A stretch of 64,000 bases of DNA from Lingula anatina (GCF_001039355.2 NW_019773736.1:1281434-1345433); one strand, 5' to 3'. Positions 11,501 through 22,690 are shown, counted from the stretch's first letter. Notes: a model not told the origin generated them from the letters alone. Made by a program: numbers and translations.

Positions 11501-14162
11501 TGTACACATATAATTTAACATGTTTCAGTTAATGAAGGAGTGGGAGCTCCACATTGTCCTCATCGTCATCCTGGTTCTGGACCTGGCTGCTCTCACTGTG
11601 TGGCAGGTGCTGGATCCTCTGTACAGAGAGCTGGAAGATTTCCCCCAGGAAGACCCTCCAGATATCCACAAAGATGTGAAGATATTGCCACAGCTGGAGC
11701 ACTGTGAATCACACCACTTTATGATATGGATAGGTAGGATGTGATGTAAGGTGTGATTGGGTTAGGTGTGACAATGTGTTTGTTGTTACAGTGTGTTAGA
11801 TGTGACAATGTGCAAGCTTTGATAATGTGTTAAGTATAAGGTATGACAATGTGTTTTGTGTTTGCGGTGACAGAGTGTTAGGTTTGACAGTTTGTTGGGG
11901 GTGATATTTTTTAGGTGTGACACTGTGTTCATTACATATGTATGTTGTACTAAGTGTGTGTGTGGAGACTGCATTGAGATAGGCTGTGTTGGTAGTGTGT
12001 TAAGGCAATTCTTAAACCCTGAATTTACTACATGTAAGAGTATAGATATAGATATCAGACAAAGGAACAGATATTGAATGACCATCAGTATTTTCTTCTT
12101 TTGATATTTTGCACTTCAGTATAAGGCGGTTTTTTTTTTTGCTTTTTCAGGTGTTGTGTTTGGATACAAGGGCCTTCTACTTTTATTTGGACTGTTTCTT
12201 GCCTATGAAACGAGGAGTATAAAGATGAAACAAGTGAATGACTCCCGCTTTATTGGAATGAGTATCTATAATGTTGTGGTGGGTAGACGCACTTCTCATT
12301 GAAATATTGCCTTAATTCCATTTCTCAATCTGATTTTTATTCATTACAACTAGCAGGCTATAAGAAATTTTAAAATGTTAAGTGAAGTTTTTAACATTTC
12401 TGAACAGGGTTTGCTGCTTTTACAGATAATGACTTTTTAACACATGTGTTTTCATGATAACACATGAAATTCATATATTTGATAAAAGTTTGCTGTATTT
12501 GACTTAAGCTCAAGTATTTGTATTCACATTTACATGTATGCAGTGTTCTGACTGTCAACATGTGTAGACTGCTAATGTGTGGTTAACAGAATTAACAAAA
12601 AAAAAAAAAAGAAAAAAATGGAATTTTTATTAACCATATTTTTAGAAACTATATTGTTATCTGTATACTTAATACAATCATTCAAGCAATCTGATTTCTG
12701 TTATATGTGAATTTTAATTTGTATATTAGTGGCTGAATAAACTCTTTATCCTATCTAGGTGGTCAGTCTAATCACAGGTCCAGTGACACTTGTCATACGC
12801 AGCCAGCCTGATGCCAGCTTTGCCTTTGTCTCCATAGCAATCATATTGTGTTCTTTTCTCTCCATGGGGCTGATTTTTGTACCAAAGGTGAGCTTGGTTT
12901 TAAGGTGATTTCACTGAGAGAACATCGTTGGATATCTGATTGTTTTAATTTGTGATGTTACTGTATATGGCATATGCAATGAAATTATCTACATGTACAT
13001 GTGAAGTTCTTTACTGGTGGAAGTAACTTTAACAATTATCTGTTTTATATTAACTTTAACTGCCAGTTTATTGGACTGTTTCACTTGACAATTCATATAT
13101 ATTTGTTAAGTTTTACCACCAGAAAGTCAAATTAATTTTGCATTTTTTAAAGATTTCTTAACCTCATTCTCCATTTCAGTTTGACAATGATCTTTATGAA
13201 TTTTTTACTTAAAATTTGTATTTCTTTTAATTCTCAAGGGCCCATGTGGAGAATGTTGCAAAAAAGTACAAAATTTTCTATGATGTGAATACTTTCTAAA
13301 CATTCCGTTCAAAAGTCAGTCCAGCTTCTGTCACTTCTGTCAATTTTTCAAAACATTTTGCAGATTATAGAAATAATAAGGAACCCCCGAGATGGAGCTG
13401 AGAATGTCTCCTTGACAGATGCTACTGTGGTTCAAGAAGATGAGGGCAGATACAACCAGCTAGTCACAGATAACGAGGATCTTAAGAAAGCAATATCAGA
13501 GGTAGTCTAGAATATGGAACACATGTCAGATAAATTTGTCCTAAGAAGTGTGAAAAAAAATCAGCAAATGAATTTTTTTTTTCAAAAGAGTAATTTCTAT
13601 TATGACACAAATTTAAAGCAGGGATTGATTAAAACGAGCATTACTATTCAGAAAGTTGCATCATATAATTGGCTTATAAAGTATTTGCTATATTTTGCAG
13701 AAGGAAGATCATATTCGTCAGCTACATAAACATCTGCAGGATAAAGCCAGCCAGTACCACCAGAGGTCACCACCTTTTGCTGCAGACGACACACCCCAAA
13801 ATCTTCTCAGGCGAAAAACTTCTAGAAACTTTACTGCAAAAATGGGAAGCATGACTTCAGACAGCAGCCCCACCCATTACCAAAGCAATGGAGATAGTGT
13901 CTTTGACAGTTACAGTACTTTCACGACCTGTACAACGGCACCCACAACAGTAGCCATGACACATGACAATATCAAAACTGGCGGTGCCGCCAAGACCAAC
14001 CTGAGGCAATCCCTGAAGGTAGAGGATGCCCTGACTATAGGGAATGATGGAAATAGTGACTCGGCCATTGTGGCTGATCTGCATGTGACCCCAAAAATAG
14101 ACAGGAAAGATCAGAAAGTGAACAGCCTGCAGGAAAATGCCATAATGGAGATTAGTCTATGA
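2922..14162 (+). CDS. GABBR1: GABA-B receptor subunit 1 (metabotropic GABA receptor), 5' partial, 16 exons
   Basis: Class C GPCR subunit that binds GABA. Exons: 2922-3092, 6036-6137, 7459-7524, 7692-7886, 8292-8428, 9016-9121, 9472-9535, 9690-9767, 10156-10306, 10577-10709, 11072-11179, 11529-11733, 12151-12278, 12759-12887, 13364-13501, 13701-14162. All junctions are GT/AG and the frame stays open, giving 790 residues plus stop. The first visible residues ([16 protein letters not shown]) fall inside the Venus flytrap domain, so the signal peptide, lobe-1 start and any sushi domains lie upstream of the window. Residues known to bind GABA in mammalian GB1 look conserved: the serine patch in YGSSSPAL, the tyrosine in IGWYPDKW, and E and D in [10 protein letters not shown]. 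This ligand site argues for subunit 1 rather than subunit 2. Seven membrane segments and a C-terminal coiled coil ([17 protein letters not shown] onward) follow. Confidence 0.93.
3093..6035 (+). other. GABBR1 intron, mostly featureless
   Basis: Runs from GTGGGT to TTTTCAG. Apart from the foldback element at 5605-5812 it is plain AT-rich DNA without exon-like sequence. Confidence 0.7.
5605..5812. mobile_element. Foldback MITE-like element, relative of the one at 175-437
   Basis: Located in the first visible GABBR1 intron. Arms share TTAGATAGATCTATCCCTG, GGGGAGTCTCACTAGATTAC and their inverted versions near 5750-5800. The loop GGGGTAATTAACTATGG is almost the same as in the element at 175-437, showing common origin. 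Confidence 0.75.
6266..6448. mobile_element. Foldback MITE-like element with GGGCTCTGTTCACAA termini
   Basis: GGGCTCTGTTCACAATCAAG at the left end is matched by CTTGGTTGTGAACAGAGCC at the right end. Arms of about 80 bp include GCATGTTTCAAGTG and its partner CACTTGAAAACATGC. The ends are the cleanest of this foldback group in the window. Confidence 0.82.
6877..7085. mobile_element. CAGGCCYGTAGCCAG-family element (diverged)
   Basis: The left end TCAGGCCTGTAGCCAGAGG is followed by a poly-G run; the right end has CCCTCCCCTGGCTGGTC. Internal AAAGGCCCACTTATCTTG and GAACCCCCTCCCCTT match the element at 41421-41570 in layout. It lies in a GABBR1 intron. Confidence 0.6.
8450..8560. repeat. (CA)n/(CATG)n microsatellite in a GABBR1 intron
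   Basis: A CA run with flanking GCATGCATGCACGC and ACGCACGCGTGCGTAC, 20 bp after the donor of exon 8292-8428. Confidence 0.95.
8970..8986 (+). promoter_or_regulatory. CTCF-like motif in a GABBR1 intron
   Basis: CCAGTAGGTGGCAGCAC closely fits the animal CTCF core. It lies 30 bp before exon 9016-9121. It is a motif match only. Confidence 0.4.
10156..12887 (+). other. GABBR1: Seven-transmembrane domain of the GABA-B receptor
   Basis: Hydrophobic helices in order: TM1 in 10156-10306 ([20 protein letters not shown]), TM2 in 10577-10709, TM3 in 11072-11179 ([18 protein letters not shown]), TM4 in 11529-11733 ([18 protein letters not shown]), TM5 in 12151-12278 ([19 protein letters not shown]), TM6 across the 12278/12759 junction, and TM7 in 12759-12887, ending in VPK as in family members. 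The conserved second extracellular loop motif ILPQLEHC is in the TM4 exon. No helix is missing or interrupted. Confidence 0.9.
11733..11935 (+). repeat. Degenerate GTGTTAGGTGTGACAAT minisatellite in a GABBR1 intron
   Basis: About ten imperfect copies of a 17-22 bp unit start right at the donor of exon 11529-11733. A shorter stretch of the same unit follows the donor of exon 7692-7886 (7890-7970). Confidence 0.7.
13364..14162 (+). other. GABBR1: GABA-B receptor cytoplasmic tail: coiled coil and divergent C-terminus
   Basis: The tail starts with a leucine-heptad region ([30 protein letters not shown]) equivalent to the GB1 coiled coil that pairs with GB2. Mammalian GB1 follows this with an RSRR endoplasmic-reticulum retention signal. 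No RSRR is visible here; the nearest basic cluster is LLRRKTSR, which looks more like a basophilic-kinase site. The rest is Ser/Thr-rich and low in complexity, ending in IMEISL and a TGA stop at 14160-14162. Confidence 0.75.
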
Positions 14163-15915
14163 TACTGCAGATCTCTGTTTTTGTTTTTTCATTTCTTTAA
14201 TTGATATTTACGTGGTACAAAACTTCTCTTTTATTGACTGTGCAATGCTCTGATTTCATTTATATTTTGGGTTTATGAAAGTTAACAATAAATAGCATGA
14301 AGTCGTAAATAGAAGACTATAAATAGAACATTGATATTTAGTGAACAGCACATATTAGTTGTGCTGTGCCTCTATACAAGTGGCAGATAGCACTTTCACT
14401 TGTCTTTATTATTTATACTGAGGGGATAATGGGTCATATTGGCCCAGGTTTACATTGGATTTCTAAGGAAGTTAGTTCCCTAGTTACTGGTAGTTAAAAA
14501 TGAGTAGAATGGGAATATGACAAATCAAAATTTTAAATCTCCTTTGGACAGTACCCATACCATGGAATTGTCTGATGATGAGCTAATTCTTCCATGGTGA
14601 TGGAAACACCCTCAGTGAAATGGTGACTTTTTAGAAGAGTTGGCACAACTCCAGGGTCATGCCAGCATGTGCATTTTATTTAGCATCCCCTGTTAGAAAT
14701 ATATCTGTATTTTATTTACCCATTTCTAAGTGATGGATGAGTCTTTGAATTTGGGTTAAATATATGCAAAAAAAAGACCACAGGAATGCAGCATTTTGTA
14801 ACAACTGCGAGATTAGATGAGAAGAGATCATTTTCAGGGGCATTTAGCACCCTTGCAGTGTAAACATTATAATTATGAATTTCAGAGTGTAACTTTGGTT
14901 AATAATGCATAGTTTAGTATAATATACAGTATTATTTTATTATTTTTGTTCATTTTATATATACATTTTTTGTTATAGCTTTCACTCATTTTAATTAGAT
15001 TAAAATATTTTTTTGTTTGTACAATTCTAAAAATACATCTTGTTGACTTATGTTTTTACTCTCCATTGGCTGTGATGTTAAATGTCCAAAGAACAAGGTC
15101 AGAAATCAAATTTTGTTATTTATCATGGCAATTCAATTCATAGTTGTTTCTTTTCTCAAATAAACACTGGTTGTCAACATAATATCTTTAATTTTTCATA
15201 TTTTACTTAACTAAATGATTTTACTGTCACCAGTACAAAATATGATAATAATGATAAAGTAAAATAAAATAAAAAGGAAAGGTTACTAATAGGCCTTTTC
15301 AGTTAAAATTAGTAACTTTTATTTTCAGTACCTGAAGAAGGGCACCTACCAGTTAAATATCAACTCTTCAAACTAAATAGCTGAGGTGAAAAATGCCAGA
15401 TAACATTATACTTAACTTAGATCACCATTTGCATTAAATATTTTATGACGCAAGTCTTGGTGAGAGAACTGTAACATGTCAAAATTCTTATGCAAATTTG
15501 GACGACATACTATCAAAACTTATGAGATGAAGTGAGGGAGTTTAAAATTATGGGAGTCATATCTGGTCGTATCATGTTAGGCATAATGATAAATGTTGTC
15601 CCTGAGGGGGAGCAAGAGCCACTTAAACAGGAGACAGTTCACCTCATCACTTCTGGTTTGACGCCATGCTATCAAATCCATATTTTACTTTTTTTGCTTT
15701 TTAATTACTTTTTGGTGTATCACACCACTTTCAGTTCTGCAAACCAGATAACTTTATTGTATTTAATGTGCATGAAGAGTACATCTTCCTCCTTGCCAAT
15801 GATTTCCATATATTATCAATAATCCCCACTCACAGATTCATTGATCTAATGCAGTTTTAAAGTACTGATATTCAGAGAGGTTCCAATACAGGCTCTGAAC
15901 CTCAGGGCGATCTGA
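14163..15915 (+). other. GABBR1 3' UTR and convergent intergenic spacer
   Basis: No coding potential is seen. Candidate polyadenylation signals AATAAA occur at 14287-14292 and 15159-15164, so the 3' UTR probably ends shortly after one of them. An inverted repeat (AAAGGTTACTAAT near 15277 against ATTAGTAACTTT near 15308) precedes a short Penelope-tail-like stretch at 15331-15362. The next gene ends on the opposite strand at 15916. Confidence 0.5.
15331..15362 (+). ncRNA. Decayed hammerhead-like tail (Penelope remnant)
   Basis: CCTGAAGA is followed by GGGCACC, then TTAAATATC where an intact tail would have CGAAATATC. The arrangement resembles the 3' tail of Penelope-like elements, but the GAAA box and stem II pairing are lost. 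It lies in the spacer between GABBR1 and the DUF268 gene. Confidence 0.3.
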
Positions 15916-17656
15916 TCACACTCGCTTTCTCAACACAAATACACCGTGAATACCAGTATGAAACCTATAAATTTCCTCAAAGTTTGCCGTGAGTTGCTCG
16001 ATACGAGCTTCACCGTAGATACGATGTGCATTATACTCCAGCGTCCCTTTTCTCTTTCCAAATGAAGCAGGAACACCAAGAAAAAATAACCCACCAGGCT
16101 TAAGCATGCACCATATTTGCGCTGCAGCTTCAAAATCACCATACGGATTAATAGGGTCGCCATAGCGACCAAGTCCTGAGTGTTCTAAGGAAGAAAATGA
16201 TGCAGCAAAATCAAACTGGGGTGGCTGATTTTTTATACTTTCGTCTGCCAAGTCTGGCATCAGTTTAAACGATATCTGAGGATGCTCAAATATGACAGAA
16301 TTATAATCTACTGTTGTCACATGCTTGACACCCATGTTTATGAGCATTACTTCTATCCAAGGACGAATACTCCCAATCACTATCCCAGACTTGCCCGTCA
16401 GTTCAGATTTGTATTTGCTGAGACCATTCTTAAACTTTGCACTCTCTTTTCCGTAACTTCCAATCATTTTTAGCTCTTTATCGTCTTTGATTAATTTGTT
16501 CATGTCCTCTATCTTGAACACGGAGCCCTTAGAAGCCGTTGTGCCATCCATGTAAAAAGATCCCAGTGCCATGTCTCCATTTTGTGTGAACGCATCCAAA
16601 AGCTCTGTAGGTGGCTCTCGTAGAGGTGGTTTATACACTTTTCCAGGAGGGTATTTAAGTCTCAGAAATATGTTACGACAATTAAAATTCTTCTTGACAA
16701 AAGACATTCCTTTGCTTTTGTGGATGGAAAAATCACAGACTTCCCCACAAGGAGGAGACAGGGGGTTGTCAATAGATGGTGCCAAATGCAGATGATCCCT
16801 TGAGACCTCTGTCTGATGCTGGTTATTTTTACTGGCTGGTTCTGGTAAATGGTTTGGTTCACCATTTGTCTTCAGCATTTCAAACTTCTTTGGCAGCTGA
16901 AAGAACATGAGTATTACAACTATTTTGAACACTTAGAATACTATGATATGTTTAGTAATTGAACAATTTTGAAAAAGTACAAAATCACTGCTTTTTTTCA
17001 AATTACTGGATTTCTAAACAAACATATATCTGAGCTCATTTCAAAACGTCACCATGTCACTTAAGTGACAACTATCCCATCTTTAGTTCACTAGAAGAAA
17101 ACTTTCAAATAAGCCAGAAATGTTGTGACCATCACTTAAAATATAAAATATTTAAGCTCAAGGATAAAAAATGTGAACATAATTCCATTTTAAAATTTAT
17201 CTAATCTGTGCATCGTTAAAGGTAACAAAAGATCCACTTGATCCAAATACAGTTTATAATCAAATTCATAATTCATAAGAAACTTTGTAAGCCTCTACAA
17301 CCCAAATTTGCATACAAATCACACAGCCAACTGTTGTAACAATACACAGATCTGACTTCTTCTAACTTCCTGCAAAGTAACACCTGAATGAAAGACCTTC
17401 CAATATATCCATCACCAAAAACACCTTATCACCAGTCAAATAAACAGCCAAAATGTGGTGTGGTATTATCTCGAAAGAACTCAACATCATCTTCAGTCAA
17501 ACTTACCCATAAAATCATCAAACATTGCACAAGAATCAAAAGTGATCTGAAAAGGAAAGGATGATTCTCATTCCACCAGCCAGAACTTACCATTATCAAG
17601 AGCGCCATCAGCACCAGTGCACCAGCCAAGCCATACAGCAGATTTCTGTGAACCAT
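15916..17656 (-). CDS. DUF268-family membrane-anchored methyltransferase-like protein, two exons
   Basis: Exon 1 (17656-17591) encodes MVHRNLLYGLAGALVLMALLIM, a short cytoplasmic tail plus one hydrophobic signal-anchor, typical of a type II membrane protein. The donor is GTAAGT at 17590 and the acceptor TTTCAG before 16896. Exon 2 (16896-15916) completes a 348-residue protein. The C-terminal half carries the DUF268 hallmarks: a Rossmann-like GIVIGSIRPWIEVML with VTTVDYN, then FSSLEHSGLGRYGDPINPYG and MLKPGGLFFLGVP. These resemble class I SAM-dependent methyltransferase motifs I and IV/post, which is why a methyltransferase role is suspected; substrate and activity are unknown. The start codon has A at -3. 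Confidence 0.85.
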
Positions 17657-17761
17657 ACTTCTATCCTCAACTTTTCCGAAAGTAATGGTCAGTCTACAGA
17701 AAATATGACTTAAAAGCATTTCTAACAATGTATATATATTATGTAGATTCCTTTGTCACTT

Positions 17762-18013
17762 AGGGCTCTTTCCCAATGAAACTTGTGTTCTACGTAGATC
17801 AACCCAACTCAGCAGGGAATTTCACTGCTTCAATGCAATCAGATTAAAATATTAACATGCCTCTTCCTGGTATTGAGTAGAATATAGAAAAGCTGGTGAT
17901 TTTACGAGTACGTTGGACACAAGCAGATGTGTGTTAATCTGATTGAATTCAGTGAGAGTCCCCAGGAGTTACTAAGAATTACTTAGAACAATAGTTTCAT
18001 TGGGAATGTAACC
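17762..18013. mobile_element. Foldback MITE-like element with CCCAATGAAAC termini
   Basis: GGGCTCTTTCCCAATGAAAC at the left pairs with GTTTCATTGGGAATGTAACC at the right. Internal pairing includes CAATCAGATTAA with TTAATCTGATTG. It sits just upstream of the DUF268 gene start (minus strand) and could overlap its promoter. Confidence 0.75.
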
Positions 18014-18095
18014 CTATATGTCCATACTGTTATAAATCAATGTCGGCTTGAGGGGCGTTTGGCCAAGGTGGACAACTTTACACTGATACTATCAT

Positions 18096-18117
18096 GTGCT
18101 GCCCTCTGGCCATCAGA
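18096..18117 (-). promoter_or_regulatory. CTCF-like motif upstream of the DUF268 gene
   Basis: On the minus strand the sequence reads GGCCAGAGGGCAGCAC, similar to the CTCF core, about 450 bp upstream of the DUF268 start codon. It is a motif match only. Confidence 0.35.
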
Positions 18118-18348
18118 CCCATCATATTAACCTGCACTGACACTGTCTTGTACTGAATACCACACTGCTGATATAAAATCTGAGTCAATTTTTTCTTTAT
18201 GTGAGAGACAATATACTGTAGTAGTAGATACATTCTGTGGAGTTGTTAAATGTGGGTATAGTTCCTAAAATATGTTAATAAATTCACTATCTATGATTTT
18301 TTTTTCAATATGGCATATAGCTCACATGGAGGTTGCTCGAAGGCTGCC

Positions 18349-18915
18349 AACTGGCAGATGACAAACAACTCAACCCCTACCTTGCCATAAAGTAGAATAT
18401 TCTTAGCTTAATCAGTTAATTTTTTCTTCTTTCGTAAAGATTGAGTTATAGATAAACAATTCTATTTGTCTTTATTCATTGATTATGATTTGATTTTAAA
18501 ACTATCCAACTGTAGATTTGTAACATAAAATGAAGTATTACACAAAAATCTATAAGTTTCAAAGTTTGTAATTTGTAGTGTTTTATTTCCATATCTCAAA
18601 ACTGACACTTCTATAAAAAATATAACTTTTAAGTAACATTTTGTTCCATTGTTGCACTCTGATTAGTTTTTCTGATTTCTGGCAATGAACTGAGCCACTT
18701 GATTCACTTAATTTTAACAATTTAAAAACAAATATATAACAATGAATGTTGCAACTACATGTATCAGCACCGTTTCTTTGTTGACTTTTTTAGGCAATAT
18801 TTAACAAACAACTTAAAACCCACCATCACTGCTGACAAAAAATTTATGTACATGAAATGCTAATTGTTTTTAAGACAAAAACATTAAATATATACAACAA
18901 CAAAAACATCAGCAA

Positions 18916-18980
<65 letters not shown>

Positions 18981-19077
18981 ACAAACATGTAAGCAAAATA
19001 TACTTAAGCACAATTATAATCATACTTCTGATTATATTATCACAGAATAATATATTGCTCTTTTAATAAGATAACAA
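18349..19077. repeat. Duplicated block A (copy 1)
   Basis: Nearly the same sequence recurs at 25449-26227. It begins CCAACTGGCAGATGACAAAC and ends TTTTAATAAGATAACAA, and includes an internal (TA)n. Copy 1 is followed by the 5.7 kb insert. No coding potential. Confidence 0.85.
18926..18978. repeat. (TA)n microsatellite within block A
   Basis: About 26 TA units following GTGTGTGTA. It is the counterpart of the longer array at 26037-26118. Confidence 0.95.
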
Positions 19078-20873
19078 ACAAGGCAGCAAAGCTGTCAAAT
19101 GTACAGACAAAAAACAGGAAATAACTATGCACAAAATAGGCTACTGTCAATTCTGATGCAAAAGTACATTATGTTAAACTGCAAATTCAACATCAAATTT
19201 TAAATATACTCAACAGGTAATACCAATGTAAGTAAAATGTGTAACAAGTTCACACTTTGAAAATGTATAACTTCCAGAAAAAGAAGCCAATTAGACTGCT
19301 TTTCCAACTCAGGCTGCATTTTAGACTGTCCTGTATTTCTTTTTTGAAAGTTTGGCAATCATAAGTAACATGGTTTTCCCATAATGGTCATCATGGCAGC
19401 AGCACCCAAAATTGTGTTTTCTTCTATTCTGATGCCATATTACATAATGGTTAACAGCATAAGGACCGTCAATTTTTAATAATAAAATATACATATCATG
19501 GATTTTCAGAAAATGTGACTAGCATGGGTCTTCAAGCCCATGGAACTTCAAAGTCACACCTTGAAAATGCCAATATGTGAAAAATTAAATTTTCACAAAA
19601 AAAAAAACTGTTTAACTGGCATTAAGAATTACCAAACAGACTGCATTGCCTACTGAAGCTGTATTTTAGTCCCATGTTTCTTTCCTGTAAGTTTGAGAAC
19701 AGTAAGTGACATGGTTTTTCTTAAATGGTCATCATGGGAGCAGTGCCCAAAATAGGTTTTTTTCAAATTTTGATGCAATATTACATAATGTTTAACAGCA
19801 TAATGACCATCAATTTTCATAATAAAATATAAGTATTATGGATATTCAGAAAATGTGACTAGCAAAGGTCTTCAGGCCCATGGAACTTCAAAGTCACAAC
19901 TTGAAAATGCCAAAATTTAAACAAGACAGCACTGTTCTGAAATGTTTTTTTTCTCCATTTTTAACAATTTTTTAAACATAAAACAAAATTAACAGTTTAC
20001 TGCAATTTTTATATGATCAACTAAGAAAATTGATGAGATGGGAAAAATATCAATAGAACAGTGTTAAATGTCCAATTTCTTCCATTCTGAGATTCTGAAC
20101 ATAGTGAATGATTGAATCTGACAAACTGCAATGATATGAGTTTATTTAAATTTTTAAAACTTTATTACACAATACACGATAACAAGTTTACCATCATTTT
20201 TCCATAATCAACTAACAATGTTGTAAAGATGCAGGAAATGTCAAACAAACACTTTTACGTATCTTATTAGTTCAATAATGAGACTGTTAATATGCCTAAG
20301 AGTTGAATTTGAGAAAATGTGAAAAAACAGCATAACTTCTAAAATAATGCCCCGATTATGCTGATTTTCGAACTCAACCTGCGTTTTAGTAAGATTGACC
20401 ACTCCTGTGAGTTTTAATGACAATTGGCCCATCTGTTTTTCTTCTATTGTGTTTACAGTGTTGCATATATGCTGAAAATTGAAAAAACAGCATAACTACT
20501 AAAATAGTGGCCCAATCATGCCGATTTTCGAACTTGACCTGCGTTTTAGTAAGATTGATTACTCCTGTGAGTTTCATGACAACAGGCCTAATGGTTTTCC
20601 TTAAAATGTGTTTACAGGGTTGCATATATGCTGAAAAGTGAAAAAAACAGCATAACTTCTACAATAATGGCCCGATCATGCTGATTTTCAAACTTGACCT
20701 GCGTTTTATGAATATTCATCAGCTCTGTAAATATAAAGCCAAAAAGTAAAACTGCCCTCCACTTATCGTGTTTACAAGGAAAGTGCATGGCGCCGGCATC
20801 GGCATCGGCGACGACAGACGCAGGTGATGGCAATATGTACAGACACATCTGTATCTGTACATAAAAATTATCT
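19078..20873 (+). mobile_element. ~1.8 kb dispersed repeat (CD element), copy 1, left end of the 5.7 kb insert
   Basis: Starts AAGGCAGCAAAGCTGTCAAA at the boundary with block A and ends TGTACATAAAAATTA. It holds an internal direct duplication (19305-19560 against 19650-19915) and then three ~160 bp tandem units with ACAGCATAACTTCTA. The end is GC-rich (GCGCCGGCATCGGCATCGGC) followed by a palindrome. No open frame was recognised, so it is probably non-autonomous. Confidence 0.75.
20322..20770 (+). repeat. ~160 bp tandem repeat, three units
   Basis: Units start at about 20322, 20479 and 20639 with AAAAACAGCATAACT and contain GATTTTCGAACTTGACCTGC and a TTGCATATATGCTGAAAA tail. Confidence 0.75.
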
Positions 20874-22561
20874 TACATATAAGCCTTAAATGACGATGAT
20901 GTCACAGTAGATGTCACATAAGACTAGAAAAAGTGCAAGGACCAACATGAGATGGGACTAATCTTATAGCAAAGATTACCTATGCACTAGGTATGTTGTC
21001 TTAGAAAGCAACAGGCACAACAGTGAATGCGCACTGTTGTGCAACAGACTTATTCCACAGAACTTTAGAGAAAACAGCCAGAATACAATGTCCACAGATA
21101 TTTGTCAGCTTTTCTTCAATCCCATTCCATGCTTGCTAGTCTGAAATTATTTACGACTCCTGTATCCTACAAATCTTACTAAATCTCTCTAGAATTTATG
21201 CTAAGTCCAACACTTTGGTATAGCAAGGATGATTTCCATTGCCATCATTGGATCTTCAGGATACACACCAACAACAGTAATATTAAAATTCATTTACAAT
21301 AAAAATGCTGTTAGCTCAAGCCAGGGTTCTAACCATTCACACACTTTTTTCCTACCACATCGCTATGTAAACACCTGTGATAAAGTAATTCAAAGGTGTG
21401 GTTTTTATAGCATAGTATATTTAGGCCTATTTAGGTCCAGGTCAAAAACACTTTTAAAACTGCCCAATAAAAATAATTATGTATTGATTAAATTCCAATT
21501 ATTTGTTCATTTTCATTGTATCCAGCTATTCTTAATACTTTTGTCAACATTTAAGCAAATCAGATAAAACAATTTTCCAAAGAAAACTTTTATGTTAAAA
21601 TAAATAAATAAATAAATCCTACAGCTTTTTCATGAAGCAATATGAACTTTCCTGCTATTCACCATACCTGTATTTAACTTTACATCCAGTTCTATCCCTC
21701 TTAAATTTACCTCAGTCTTTAGCTATATGTTGAAAATCCAAGGTAATATAATATTAATTATCTTCTCTATGAACTAAAATTAGTCTTCAAAGGGTTGCCC
21801 TGATATGAGCAAAATCCATAAATATTCCATTGCATTAGAAAGTTGCTACTTCCACTTTAAGTAAGCGTAAAGGTCAAATGCTCTTCAGTTGAACCTTCAC
21901 AATGTATCCGTTTCTGGAAGTAACACAGTGGTAGTGCAACCTTTGATAACATCCTTTAAGTCAAAATGCATGTAACACACAGAAAAGTTCATCAGTTGTT
22001 ACATCTACTATGTGTTTCTAATATCTGGCAGAGCTGGCAACTAGAAAGTACTGCCTACATATGATGTTCGTAATCATCCTTCAACCATGCTTCCCATGTC
22101 AGCAGTTAGTTACTGAATTAGAAAGTGAAAAACATCCATCAGGAGTGAGCCGCACACACTGGGTCTGTGTGCAGCGGCACTAAAATTAGTTCGCACAGAC
22201 AATGAGATGGTTCAGCATCATGAGAGAACCCTCTGTTCCAGGGTGGTGACACACGTGGTCTTCCATCATGCAATCAGTGTGTTAACATTGCTGCAGCATC
22301 CCTGTGGTTCCTCCCTTCCATGGGTCCCATCAATCAGTAGGGGAAATGGGATAAAACTTTTACTTAAAAACTGTATTTGAAAATGTCCCAAAGTCATATT
22401 TCCTGTCAGCACATCCTGCAAAGCTACTTTTTTTCCAAAAACAACTAAAATCACTAAAATAAAAGAACCTAGTGTGGATATTTCCTTTTGGAATGTTCAT
22501 GTAAATATGGGAGTCACAAGTGATAGGGTAGTCATTTAGAAGGAAATCATTTATTTAAAAT
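20874..22561. other. Gene-free unique DNA inside the 5.7 kb insert
   Basis: I see no exon-like open frame, splice-flanked conserved peptide or RNA gene here. It is AT-rich with scattered simple sequence (AAATAAATAAATAAAT near 21600). Confidence 0.5.
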
Positions 22562-22690
22562 AGGGCAGCAAAGCTGTCAAATGTACAGACAAAAAACAGA
22601 AAATAAAGATGCAAAATAGGTCATTTTGTCAATTTTGATGCAATAATAAATAATGCTTATAATAGCACTGTCAGTCAACACTGAATTTTA
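22562..22690 (+). repeat. Isolated head fragment of the CD element
   Basis: GGGCAGCAAAGCTGTCAAAT and ACAGACAAAAAACAGAAAA match the start of the CD element, but similarity fades after about 110 bp. It lies between the two long copies. Confidence 0.65.
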
